From the IMG/VR virus record IMGVR_UViG_3300014060_000012, positions 1 through 27,303 of that record: 27,303 nt of DNA. The stretch is one strand, 5' to 3'. A program made the translations under genes and the position numbers. This document shows positions 7,152-15,705 of the stretch, piece after piece. Below the pieces are notes generated by a model. It was not told the DNA's origin and did not search any database. It saw only the letters and a list, made by a program, of their open reading frames with translations. The stretch is from a virus. Within the stretch, counting starts at the first letter, position 1; each line of letters opens with the position of its first letter.

Positions 7152-8296
7152 TTTGTCACCCTCACGAAGATATTGTTTCCTGTTTCGCCCTCAAAAGTAA
7201 AAGACGCAGGGGCTTCTGTGAGCACACCTAAATTATTGACTATCCCCGAAGTATAAGGGAGAAAATTCATATTGCTCCCAGCAACACCGCGAACTGCACA
7301 GCCATTTGAGTCCGTGAAAACGCAGGCATAATATTTTTCATCCATACTGAAAACATTACTCACGACATGACTCAGAACACCAGTAATATCAGAGCTTGCG
7401 GTCGGCATCGTAATGATGGGAGACGACATTTTCAACGTATTTAAACGCGTTGTTTCGTTGTGAGAAAAGAGTCCAAAAATTAATGATCCGCCACTTACCA
7501 CTTGTGGCATCGAAATTTTCATTATCGATGTTGCAAGCATTTCCATTGCAGACAAAGGATTAATTCGAGTTCCTTGCCCAGCCCATTGAGTTGCCGAGCC
7601 AGCGTTAAGCGATACAGAAGCATTCGCAGACCCAATTAGCATTGTCTCCATCGTTAAAATACCGGAGCTTGCAGCTCCAGAATTATCATTGGTGTTGTCC
7701 CAAAACTCTTGAGTAATATAAGATTCTTCACCAACAGTTCCGTTTGTTTCGAGCGTCAATCCAGATTCCAGACGTTCGTATAAAACGGTGCCGGTATCGC
7801 AAATTATTTTTCCATCAAATGCGTTTCTTAACCATTTTACTCTGATAGAAGACGTGCCGTTTTGTTGGCTATTTAATTTCCACGACCATCCAGCTTCTGA
7901 ATGAGCGCCTCCATAGAAATCACCATATACCGTCAAAGAGCACCCAGCAGGCGCTACAATAGTGCAATTAGTGCCCAGCAAATGCCGATGCATATAAATG
8001 ATTTTTTCACATCCCAAAGTTACGCTCATTTCGTCTAAAAGTGTCGCATCAGATCCGGTCCACAAAATGACACTTTGTGTGTTGCTCGTTAGCGCAGCAG
8101 ATAATTCTACCTGAGTTTTGCAAAAAACATCGACCATTTTAGAAATGATATAATCCACGAGTGTCTTCCCGAGGATATTTCCGGTGCCGGCCGCAGCGGA
8201 ATCTCCGAGAATGTAGGCATCAAGGAATTGCGCAATGGAGAACGTAATGGGGGCATCTTTGATGCGTTTTTTTATGAGCTCTTCAGTATCAGCCAT
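7148..8296 (-). CDS. Putative tail fibre / baseplate appendage protein
   Basis: 382 residues from the ATG at 8296, which has a GGAGG site 9 bases upstream; the longer frame from 8356 lacks this. The start overlaps the gp48-like stop. The N-terminus is helical (MADTEELIKKRIKDAP) and may dock on the baseplate. Residues about 60-150 read like a short parallel beta structure (TIVAPAGCSLTVYGDFYGGA), and the rest is beta-rich with many S, T, G and N residues. Its place right after the gp48-like protein is where Mu-type phages carry the fibre gene. No enzymatic motif was seen and no specific family recognised. Confidence 0.65.
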   Translation of the reverse strand: MADTEELIKKRIKDAPITFSIAQFLDAYILGDSAAAGTGNILGKTLVDYIISKMVDVFCKTQVELSAALTSNTQSVILWTGSDATLLDEMSVTLGCEKIIYMHRHLLGTNCTIVAPAGCSLTVYGDFYGGAHSEAGWSWKLNSQQNGTSSIRVKWLRNAFDGKIICDTGTVLYERLESGLTLETNGTVGEESYITQEFWDNTNDNSGAASSGILTMETMLIGSANASVSLNAGSATQWAGQGTRINPLSAMEMLATSIMKISMPQVVSGGSLIFGLFSHNETTRLNTLKMSSPIITMPTASSDITGVLSHVVSNVFSMDEKYYACVFTDSNGCAVRGVAGSNMNFLPYTSGIVNNLGVLTEAPASFTFEGETGNNIFVRVTK

Positions 8297-9224
8297 AGAT
8301 ATACACCTCCCCGGAATCACCGGCGACAACAGAACCGTCCGAAGACGCAACCACATTGTAAACGTTATTGACCAGATTGTAAATGAAAATCATCATTGTG
8401 TGCGACGGCTTAATCGCCAGCAGAGCGCTTTCCAGCGGCTCGTTCCACCAATAACGTAGATAGTCGTCGCATTCGGAATTGCAATTAAAAACAGTCATTT
8501 CGCTGGCGGGAACCGTAAGCATCACAGACCAGTACATCAATGCGTCCGTTCCGAGAGCCGCCACCCATGCAGGAAATGAGTCAGGATCTTTCCAGTACTC
8601 ATATACCTTTGATTCGACACCAAAAAGAGTGGCTATTGATTCCAGATATGGGATAGTCGCTCCACCTTTTCGACATTCTACCCTGTAAATTTCAGAGCGT
8701 CTATCCGCGGCAGAGGTGAAGGTCAGGCCATTCCTAGGAAGGCCTAGTTCTTGTTCCCACAAATCAAACGACGAGGTGTGAGAAGCGGAACCTTCACGAA
8801 ATAATGAAAGGAATAGTTCGTAGATGTAAAGAAAAACGACAGCAAAACCAGAAAAGAGTTTAGCCCAATTTCCCAAGATGCCCTTAAACCACCCGAAACC
8901 GCGAGGCATAAGCCCTAGGAGCATATCGCGAAATGTCTCCTTATTTTTTTCCTGTGGGATGTAAATAGGTATTTCCGTGAGATCCACAACAAATAGTTTT
9001 AGCACAGCGGAAGATTCGCCACCACAATTAATAGTGAACGTATAATCGCCGATATCCGCAGGAGCCATAAATACAAGTTCTGTGTCCGAGTAGTCCAAAG
9101 GGATAATCGTTTTTCCCCCGATAGAGACAGAACAATCCGGACAGAAACCAGCCCCGTTCACAGTTACAGAGCCGCCAGGCGGAACTCTTCTTGAAGAAAC
9201 GGATAGGACAGTCGGCGCGGCCAT
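8289..9224 (-). CDS. Mu gp48-like (DUF2313) baseplate protein with N-terminal IPT/TIG domain
   Basis: 311 residues. Residues about 1-82 look like an immunoglobulin-fold IPT/TIG domain (PTVLSVSSRRVPPGGSVTVNGAGF, with the family's G-x-G-F turn). After a linker, the rest matches the Mu gp48/YmfQ pattern. The LMPRGFGWF motif corresponds to the usual L-P-x-G-x-x-W, and DLWEQELGLPRN corresponds to D-x-W-E-x-x-L-G-L-P. A Cys-containing stretch SECDDYLRYWWNEPLE follows. In Mu-type tails this protein joins the baseplate to the fibres. The added Ig-like domain is not part of the Mu protein and could bind carbohydrate or a fibre. Confidence 0.85.
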   Translation of the reverse strand: MAAPTVLSVSSRRVPPGGSVTVNGAGFCPDCSVSIGGKTIIPLDYSDTELVFMAPADIGDYTFTINCGGESSAVLKLFVVDLTEIPIYIPQEKNKETFRDMLLGLMPRGFGWFKGILGNWAKLFSGFAVVFLYIYELFLSLFREGSASHTSSFDLWEQELGLPRNGLTFTSAADRRSEIYRVECRKGGATIPYLESIATLFGVESKVYEYWKDPDSFPAWVAALGTDALMYWSVMLTVPASEMTVFNCNSECDDYLRYWWNEPLESALLAIKPSHTMMIFIYNLVNNVYNVVASSDGSVVAGDSGEVYIYG

Positions 9225-9227
9225 GAT

Positions 9228-10400
9228 TTACCCACTGATAAAGGATATGCCGTTGTCAGCGACATAAGCGATTTGTCCCACCGGGGTGTCCGTGGAATTC
9301 GGATCCGAGGGGACGGCGAGTTGCAAAGTAATCTGGTCCACAGAGGAGCTACCTTGTATCAAACTGGTGATCACGACATTTGACGCCGTCGATGAGGCGC
9401 GCGCCGCGATAACAATATCGTCTTTGACGATAGTGGATTTTGGACCGAAGGACCGAAGGTACTGACGAATAGCGGCGTCCACAGATGATTTTACCGACTC
9501 AGTGAAAGGCAGAATCTGCACGACCATAGATATTCCGGATGGCGATACAGAAAATACGCGCACATCCGCAGTCACCACGCGGCGCTGGGCGGAGGTCATA
9601 TATTTTTTGACGGTCGAGATCTCACTGGAATTCAGAACAGGAGGATCCGTATTATAATTTGCCAGAGCCACGGATACAGAGTTTACATTCGGGTTATTTG
9701 CGAATACGAACGCGTCCGTAACGCTTGAGAAGCGGGTAGCCCAGCCTTTATAATCTGAGTCACAACCACCCATGGGTGGATTCTGTCGACGGTACAGGAG
9801 TCGTGTGCGGTAATCCTCCGCAGTCTCACCCCAGTATTGGGTGACTCCATCGATCTCGACGTCACAAACAATGCCTCCAGAGAGCCCCTCCGAATCGACG
9901 GTGACAGCAATTGCAGTATCAATGCCTGTGGGAGCATCATCGCGAAACACAAGTTCCGCATCCGCATCCAAATTGGAATCGGCACCGTATTCCGAAGCAA
10001 TGACAGGGACGGAATTGGTGCCGGAAATAAGGGCAATTGTGGATACAGTTTGATATTCTTTGTTTGTCGTCTCATCGATAAATGCAGTGCCCTGAGAGAG
10101 AGAAACTGCTTGTGTCGCCGTGACGATCGCATTGCCAAGCGCATAACCAGGAGCCTTGTGTGGCAAGCCATAATCAGTTCCAAAACCATCCAGCGCGTCA
10201 ATGTCACAGGTGGTTATAAAACGATTTTTCCAAATGTGCGCGGCAAATAGGCAGAACAGATACATCGATCCACCCAACACTTTTGCCAAAACTTTAAGAA
10301 CCGTTTTTCGGAGTGTTGTTCCTGCACCATAAAATTCTACACTGAGGCCATTCTCAGCGCGTCGTATTAAATCTTTGAGCGTGGGAGTTTCAAATGCCAT
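9228..10400 (-). CDS. Baseplate wedge protein, Mu gp47 / baseplate J-like
   Basis: 390 residues from the ATG at 10400, which overlaps the preceding stop as TAATG; the longer frame uses a TTG at 10421 and is unlikely. The N-terminus MAFETPTLKDLIRRAENGL is the typical gp47/J opening. The middle carries the DIDALDGFGTDYGLPHKAPGYA region and GETAEDYRTRLLYRRQNPPMGG, both hallmarks of this family. It builds the wedge ring that surrounds the hub in contractile tails. The order gp45, gp46, gp47, gp48 is that of Mu. Confidence 0.93.
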   Translation of the reverse strand: MAFETPTLKDLIRRAENGLSVEFYGAGTTLRKTVLKVLAKVLGGSMYLFCLFAAHIWKNRFITTCDIDALDGFGTDYGLPHKAPGYALGNAIVTATQAVSLSQGTAFIDETTNKEYQTVSTIALISGTNSVPVIASEYGADSNLDADAELVFRDDAPTGIDTAIAVTVDSEGLSGGIVCDVEIDGVTQYWGETAEDYRTRLLYRRQNPPMGGCDSDYKGWATRFSSVTDAFVFANNPNVNSVSVALANYNTDPPVLNSSEISTVKKYMTSAQRRVVTADVRVFSVSPSGISMVVQILPFTESVKSSVDAAIRQYLRSFGPKSTIVKDDIVIAARASSTASNVVITSLIQGSSSVDQITLQLAVPSDPNSTDTPVGQIAYVADNGISFISG

Positions 10401-10849
10401 TATGCGAGCGTTGCCTCCCAATTAAATTCATAGGTGTATGTTTCTGAACTTCCGGAGGGTTTTGTGATCGCAGTTGTCATGGTAATCATTTCCTCGCCAG
10501 AGATGCTAGCAGAACAAGACGTCGATTTTGCAATCCCGTCATTGACCATCCATTTTAATGCGTCGTTGACAAAGCCTTCAATATCGCGACACGTTGCAGC
10601 TGTCAGCTTACCGTGAAAGGCCTTGTGGAGATAACCGCCGAGCTTGATGAGATTATCTTCAACGGCATCGCCCCACCATCCACCAATGTCTGGTTCCGTG
10701 TTTGCCGTTTCGCCCGTCGCCGCACGCGCATAAGTTCCGATGGATATAATAACTGCTTTTTCAAGAGTGTCCGTCAATAGTAAATCTGTGCCGTCGAAGT
10801 CGAGATCGAAGCATCCATCAGACAATCGTTTTAGCGCTAAATCACTCAC
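10400..10849 (-). CDS. Baseplate wedge protein, Mu gp46-like (gp25/W family)
   Basis: 149 residues with a GTG start at 10849. Family marks are FDLDFDGTDLLLTDTLEKAV and the conserved GGWWGDAVED motif of Mu gp46. It would form the inner wedge clamp together with gp47. It is the first gene after the perfect 27-bp palindrome at 10875-10901, so its expression, and that of the genes downstream, may be controlled separately from the upstream tail genes. The ribosome site is weak. Confidence 0.92.
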   Translation of the reverse strand: MSDLALKRLSDGCFDLDFDGTDLLLTDTLEKAVIISIGTYARAATGETANTEPDIGGWWGDAVEDNLIKLGGYLHKAFHGKLTAATCRDIEGFVNDALKWMVNDGIAKSTSCSASISGEEMITMTTAITKPSGSSETYTYEFNWEATLA

Positions 10850-10874
10850 GCTTTAAATATACGTTTTATGATTT

Positions 10875-10901
10875 TAGTAGTGACAAAATTTGTCACTACT
10901 A
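10875..10901. promoter_or_regulatory. Perfect 27-bp palindrome, operator-like copy 1
   Basis: TAGTAGTGACAAA, a central A, then TTTGTCACTACTA: a perfect inverted repeat with 13-bp arms. It fills the gap between the 86-residue protein gene and the gp46-like gene, starting 4 bp after the stop. The same core recurs at 22637-22651 and 24511-24529. On the late strand CATAAT lies 8 bp upstream and GTATATTT lies between it and the next GTG. There is no T-tract on the late strand, so a terminator is unlikely. A dimeric repressor or activator site is inferred. Confidence 0.75.
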
Positions 10902-10904
10902 TGA

Positions 10905-11165
10905 TTATGAAACAGTCCCTTCAATTGTTATTGGGACTACATTGCTCTGTGCTGTCGGGGATCCCTGAACAGCAATTTGTCCGGTGATTGCCGTGACCGA
11001 TACCGTTGCAGTGCGCACATAGGCATCCATCGCTTCGGAAATAGCTTCTGCAAGCGTTGTAGCTACGCTGTCGGCAACAGCAGCACTTGGGGCTCCATTT
11101 GAGACCAATGCTGTTTTTAGACGTGCTTTCAAATCCGCACTCAATACTGATTTATTTAATGGCAT
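10905..11165 (-). CDS. Small tail-region protein of unknown function
   Basis: 86 residues between the gp45-like spike and gp46-like wedge genes. The N-terminal 55 residues are predicted helical and alanine-rich (ADLKARLKTALVSNGAPS, VATTLAEAISEAMDAYVRTA). The remainder is beta-like (TVSVTAITGQIAVQGS, VVPITIEGTVS). Genes of this size and composition recur in contractile-tail clusters near the baseplate, but I know of no assigned role. It is the last gene before the palindrome, so it ends that transcription segment if the palindrome marks a new promoter. Confidence 0.65.
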   Translation of the reverse strand: MPLNKSVLSADLKARLKTALVSNGAPSAAVADSVATTLAEAISEAMDAYVRTATVSVTAITGQIAVQGSPTAQSNVVPITIEGTVS

Positions 11166-11174
11166 AACACCCCA

Positions 11175-11702
11175 CTACGTGCCTGGATTCGGCGAATCAG
11201 TTAGTCCAGCACCAGATTTGTGAGTGTGTCCGGAAAGCGTAACCGAGCCCGTTTTCATAGATGTCACTTCCTTTTGCACAATCAAATTCTCTGAAATTTC
11301 CACTTCCGATTTTATCAGAATTTTTTTTCCAGCGGCGGCTTTCATTTCAATATTTCCATCGTTCTTGAAAAGGATTTTTTGACCGAACGGGGAATGCATC
11401 ATAGTTTCCCCTTCTTCCAGTTTGTAATCGGTCATTTCGGGACCGTCTCCACGGGAAGCGATGACTATCCCATTATCGCGCGAGCCCCCTATAAAAAGGG
11501 CGACGGTGCTCACATCACCCTTGGGTCTGCTCGTGAATCCAAACTGTTGCATGAGTTCAATGCCCCGGCGTTTTTCACCAGCAAGTAACTCCAAATCCAG
11601 CATAATCTTTCCGTCTGCATTTTTTGAGGCCGCTATAACAGCCCGGCCAATGAGCAGTCTAATGCGAGCTCGAATTGGCTCCAACATTTCTTCGAGGCCC
11701 AT
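11175..11702 (-). CDS. Baseplate spike, Mu gp45 / P2 gpV-like
   Basis: 175 residues. The N-terminal half has the OB-fold pattern of Mu gp45 (EMLEPIRARIRLLIGRAVIAA then EKRRGIELMQQFGFTSRPKGD, VALFIGGSRDNGIVIASRGD). The C-terminal half is a repetitive beta-prism region (NIEMKAAAGKKILIKSEVEI). It ends with SGHTHKSGAG, whose His-x-His matches the metal-binding tip motif of phage spikes. It would form the membrane-piercing trimer. The start overlaps the gpP-like stop (TAATG). Confidence 0.93.
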   Translation of the reverse strand: MGLEEMLEPIRARIRLLIGRAVIAASKNADGKIMLDLELLAGEKRRGIELMQQFGFTSRPKGDVSTVALFIGGSRDNGIVIASRGDGPEMTDYKLEEGETMMHSPFGQKILFKNDGNIEMKAAAGKKILIKSEVEISENLIVQKEVTSMKTGSVTLSGHTHKSGAGLTDSPNPGT

Positions 11703-12763
11703 TAACTTTTACTCCTGATTTCTTTTCTAATCCGAGCGAATTTATCCGTTTTTACTTTTGTTTTTTTCTTCTTTTCTATTTCTGGTTGCGGCTCGAATAC
11801 CTCTGGAGGGATCAAAGTCAATTCCGATATCTCGCCGCCACTTCCCCAACCGAACGAGACAGAGTTCACTAAAAAATCTGTGCGGGTCACCATGCCCGCA
11901 GCGGGAGCCTCGAAAGGACAAAGTAACCCCGGTTCCCACAATCCATGGGAATCTTTCCAACCACTTACACTGACATTAAATGATAGCGATTTGGCGGCGC
12001 GTATTTTGGCTTCCCAGGCGGCGCGCGCCTGTACTTGTTCCTGAGTGGTCGCACTCGAATCCACGATAATGAGAGGGCGATAGCGCTCCACAGTTTCGTC
12101 GGTGACGACCGCCTGTATTTTCTTTTTGGGGTCACCTGTTCCAAGGACAATGTATTTTGAGTAGCGGTTGGAATCATTAATTTTCCCAGACGCGGAGAGT
12201 ATATTTTTGCCTTGAATAAGTGCGTCACCATGCTTGCAGGAATCCGTACTGAAAAGGCTAACATTACCACAGCCGTCTGAAATAGGAATAATACCACGAC
12301 CTTTACAAAGCTTCTGTATAGTCTCAAAAGCCTTAGCCCCAGGTTCCACACTGAAAGTTTTTAATGGGGCCCCCACAGCAACGTTCCTAGGATTGGAAAA
12401 GGCTATCCCGAAAGTGGCGCATATTACTCGGATGATTTCGTCCGCCTTTTTATTCTGAAATTCGCTAGGCGATTCCAGCGGGCAATCCACAATATCCGCC
12501 GTAATTTCCCGGCCGGCAATTGATGCCGTGTGACCTCCAGGAGTAAACGAAGGAGAGGTATCATTATTATACCCTTTAAAAACCAACGTTTCATCTAGAT
12601 ATATTTCTACAAGATCACCGGCGAGAATACCGATAGGAAAGTAAACATAATCCTGTGGGGTAATGCCCAAAGAAAAGTCAGCGGCAAATTTATCCAATGA
12701 TTTAGTTATCCTGGGATTTTCCCAGCCACTATATTTTTTTCCATTGGCGCGGACTTCGATCAT
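11702..12763 (-). CDS. Baseplate hub, Mu gpP-like (gp44)
   Basis: 353 residues. The opening IEVRANGKKYSGWENPRITKS is typical of Mu gpP and the gp27-like hub, followed by FSLGITPQD, AGDLVEIYLDETLVFKGYN and GREITADIVDCPLE. The hub links tail tube and tape measure to the spike encoded next. The C-terminus is strongly basic (EKKKKTKVKTDKFARIRKEIRSKS), longer and more charged than I expect for the family. ATGA overlap with the gpN-like gene. Confidence 0.93.
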   Translation of the reverse strand: MIEVRANGKKYSGWENPRITKSLDKFAADFSLGITPQDYVYFPIGILAGDLVEIYLDETLVFKGYNNDTSPSFTPGGHTASIAGREITADIVDCPLESPSEFQNKKADEIIRVICATFGIAFSNPRNVAVGAPLKTFSVEPGAKAFETIQKLCKGRGIIPISDGCGNVSLFSTDSCKHGDALIQGKNILSASGKINDSNRYSKYIVLGTGDPKKKIQAVVTDETVERYRPLIIVDSSATTQEQVQARAAWEAKIRAAKSLSFNVSVSGWKDSHGLWEPGLLCPFEAPAAGMVTRTDFLVNSVSFGWGSGGEISELTLIPPEVFEPQPEIEKKKKTKVKTDKFARIRKEIRSKS

Positions 12764-13998
12764 TTGCTCAGTACCTTCAAAGACCGGCGGGTGATAATTC
12801 CCGGATTGGAGAGCCTGTTACGAGCGATCACGTCGTCCAACTTGTCGAGATCACCATAACAGTCGAAACAAACCGCGAGTACATTCGTAGTCGCGGGCAA
12901 AGAATATTCAATGACGACCGGAAGACTGGACATAGAATCCCGCAGGTATTTGAGCGCGGAGGCTTCCAGATCTTGGAGATTTTGATAATCGCTAACATCG
13001 GTTGCGTTTTCAATAGCCGCTTCAAAAGCAGCATGGACTTTATCCTGATATTCGCTGGCTTCAGAGGCGCTATCGAATTTGCAATTGACCAAATTTTTTA
13101 CCACAGTTGCGGCCGCACTGACCAAAACTAGCGATTGAATAGAGGCTAGGAGATCATCTGCAACAGGGCTCGATGTCCTGGAAGAAGAGCCCGAACCATT
13201 ATCCATCATGGTCAGGCTTTCGTTCACGTAATCCACTGGATCACCGTCGTCAATCCCCAGCGTTTCCAGCGTCATAGTAAGAAGGTTTTGCAGCCGCGAT
13301 GCAAAATCGCCAGGAGTCTGGAGGATAATGGAGACGTTCGCGCGGATTTTTGAAACTTCCATCATAAACTCAGACACAGACCGCATCGATGCGCGTGCCT
13401 CGTTGATGTCGTTTATTAGGTCGTCCGTAAAATCGGAGACCGCATCCACAATAGTTTTGGCTTTTGATGCGATTGAGAATGTTGTACTAAATTTATTTTT
13501 TGCGCTATCCAGTGAATTTTGCGCTTTGTCCTTGGTAACGGCTTTGATGTCTTCTTGTGTGCGATTGTTGCCATTCGTATCAGATTCAGGGACGAATGTG
13601 ACAGAACCAGAAACATATTCTATTGCATCCTTTTTATAAGAAACATTGTATCCCTTGCACCGCGCTTGGAACTTTCCATAATAAGGGTGGACGAGTTCGC
13701 CGGCACCTTCTTCACAAAAAACTTTTTCAAGATCCTCGCGTTGAGAATCACAATCCGCCCCAACCAAATAAAAAGTCACGGGATATTCTGGAACAGACAA
13801 GCCCACATCCTCATTGATGTGGTCAGTGGAGAATGGAATTGGCTTACTTACAATCTGGCGGCCAGCATTGCTCTTGGATACTTCCTCAAAAAAAAACGAG
13901 ACGCCCTTGTACGAGCAACCCACAAGCTCCACGTTCTCACCGTCGATGGTCACAGTGACTTTCTGAAGTCCATCAGAGTATGAGAAATCATGAGTCAC
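12760..13998 (-). CDS. Mu gpN-like DNA circularisation / tail protein
   Basis: 412 residues with a GTG start at 13998, supported by a GGAGG site 7 bases upstream. The first ~130 residues match the DNA_circ_N pattern (VELVGCSYKGVSFFFEEVSKS, GRQIVSKPIPFSTDHINEDVG, YPVTFYLVGADCDSQREDLEK, GELVHPYYGKFQARC). The rest is helical. In Mu the protein is a baseplate/tail component; the circularisation name comes from SfV and is not a proven activity here. Placed between tape measure and gpP-like hub as in Mu. Confidence 0.9.
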   Translation of the reverse strand: MTHDFSYSDGLQKVTVTIDGENVELVGCSYKGVSFFFEEVSKSNAGRQIVSKPIPFSTDHINEDVGLSVPEYPVTFYLVGADCDSQREDLEKVFCEEGAGELVHPYYGKFQARCKGYNVSYKKDAIEYVSGSVTFVPESDTNGNNRTQEDIKAVTKDKAQNSLDSAKNKFSTTFSIASKAKTIVDAVSDFTDDLINDINEARASMRSVSEFMMEVSKIRANVSIILQTPGDFASRLQNLLTMTLETLGIDDGDPVDYVNESLTMMDNGSGSSSRTSSPVADDLLASIQSLVLVSAAATVVKNLVNCKFDSASEASEYQDKVHAAFEAAIENATDVSDYQNLQDLEASALKYLRDSMSSLPVVIEYSLPATTNVLAVCFDCYGDLDKLDDVIARNRLSNPGIITRRSLKVLSK

Positions 13999-15696
13999 TT
14001 AGACCCCTCCACCAAAGAGATATCCCGCTGAATAGTCAAAGTCCCCGCCTCTCTCTGGGGGTTTCACCACGACGCCACGCGGCATACCGGAGAAGTCCAC
14101 AGCAAATCTTTGAGTACTTGTATTATTTCTAGTCTCGGTGTAAGATTGAGTGATTTGTTGCATCGACTCCGAATTCTCTTGTCTTTGTGGATTCATAAAG
14201 TCCGAATCCATCATTGCATGAACGCCTATATTGACATCCTTGAATATATCTCCAACGCCAGGGAGATTCGACAGTGTCGATGTAATCTTGTCGGCCATGG
14301 AGAGATACTGATTGAGGACGGTGCGGATCACATCCAGTACAGTGTCCTTGACAGCAGTGAAAACGCTCTTGATTTTATTCCCGACCCATGTGAATCCAGA
14401 AGATATCTTATTAATAAAAGAATCTGCAGTTTTCATGATTCCACCCAAACAATCGTCGATTATGAAGGATTTCAGCATATCCCAGTTGTCTATTACTGAT
14501 GTAATCACTTCCTTCCACGCTATTATTCCGATGGCTATCATACCTATCGTCGGAAGAATAGGAAGTAGTGTCGCGGCAATGGCGCCTATTGCGGGTATTA
14601 GCAGACCAGTGACCACAGGAGCAATCGCCGCTATTGCAGCGCCAAAGGCTAACGTAGCTGTAAGAATAGCCCCTCCAATCACGACCCCCATTCCGAGAAT
14701 TAAACTTTTCCATGGGTCAACATAATTCACTACACTCGCGATTGTGGATACAATTTTTCCAATTGCGTTTAAAATAGATGGGACTTTTGTAGCAATAGTA
14801 TCCAACATTCCTGGGACTTTATCAGAAATCGTCGATATCATTTTGTCTATTGTCGGACCATTATTTTTTACATAATCAGTGATTTTGTCGAACAACCGTG
14901 TAAACGCGGGAAGAATAGGACCTAGAATTTTAATCTTAATCGAATCCAGTATTGTATTCATACGAAACAGAGAATCGTCAAATTCTTCTGCATTTTTCGT
15001 ATCAAATTCACTCATACCACCACCCAATGCGTCGAATTCAGTGATTACCGCTTCAAGACCTTTTTTTCCGCCAGAAAACAACTCAGACATCTGCAGACCC
15101 GATTTTCCAAATAGTGTCTGCGATATCAAGTTTTTATCTTGAACCGATGTCAATTTTGTATATGCGTCAGCGACATCGAGAATAATGTCTTTATTGGATC
15201 GAATAGAATCATCTGAATTTCTTGTTTTAACCCCCAAAGCTTCAAATGCATTATTAAGAGCCTTGTTTCCATTGACAGCGTTTCCAGTATTTATCGTAAA
15301 TTTTTTAAGTGCTGTATCCAAAGTTTCAATTTCAATACCACTTAAGGACGCCGCATACTGCATAGACTGGTATTCTTTTACCGACAACCCAACTAGTCTG
15401 GATGTTTTGGCGATTGTATCCCCTTTAGTCTCATATTCTTTGATCGCGTTAAATACTGTGTCGTATGCTCCTTTTATAATACCCACAGTATCCATGATAA
15501 CGGATTTTGCCGCGCCAACAGCTTGGATAGATGCAGTAATTCCAGCGACATTAGTGAGTCGCTGGATAGAAGAATGGAGTTTGTCAACAGAATTCGTGAC
15601 ATTTTTGGTGGGGGATTGAATGCTTTTAATTTTGTTTTGAACGCCGTCTACACCCGTGGCAACAAAACTAATAATGCTTTCTATTTTGTTAGCCAT
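13999..15696 (-). CDS. Tail tape-measure protein
   Basis: 565 residues. Length sets tail length and predicts a fairly short tail, by the usual rule that each residue spans about 0.15 nm (inference). The N-terminal 300 residues are mainly helical, with an opening resembling other tape measures (IISFVATGVDGVQNKIKSIQ). Residues about 325-400 are strongly hydrophobic, with several potential membrane segments (LILGMGVVIGGAILTATLAF). The C-terminus is polar with SESMQQITQSYTETRNNT. It follows the frameshifted tail chaperone, as usual. Confidence 0.92.
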   Translation of the reverse strand: MANKIESIISFVATGVDGVQNKIKSIQSPTKNVTNSVDKLHSSIQRLTNVAGITASIQAVGAAKSVIMDTVGIIKGAYDTVFNAIKEYETKGDTIAKTSRLVGLSVKEYQSMQYAASLSGIEIETLDTALKKFTINTGNAVNGNKALNNAFEALGVKTRNSDDSIRSNKDIILDVADAYTKLTSVQDKNLISQTLFGKSGLQMSELFSGGKKGLEAVITEFDALGGGMSEFDTKNAEEFDDSLFRMNTILDSIKIKILGPILPAFTRLFDKITDYVKNNGPTIDKMISTISDKVPGMLDTIATKVPSILNAIGKIVSTIASVVNYVDPWKSLILGMGVVIGGAILTATLAFGAAIAAIAPVVTGLLIPAIGAIAATLLPILPTIGMIAIGIIAWKEVITSVIDNWDMLKSFIIDDCLGGIMKTADSFINKISSGFTWVGNKIKSVFTAVKDTVLDVIRTVLNQYLSMADKITSTLSNLPGVGDIFKDVNIGVHAMMDSDFMNPQRQENSESMQQITQSYTETRNNTSTQRFAVDFSGMPRGVVVKPPERGGDFDYSAGYLFGGGV

Positions 15697-15705
15697 AAAA
15701 ATATC

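Noticed and set aside
9683-10207. 174-codon minus-strand frame within the gp47-like gene
   Set aside because: A shadow frame on the same strand; the gp47 frame has clear family motifs across the whole span.
10875-10901. Palindrome read as a terminator
   Set aside because: Arms meet around a single base and no T-tract follows on the late strand; recurrence of the same sequence in other gaps fits a protein-binding site better.
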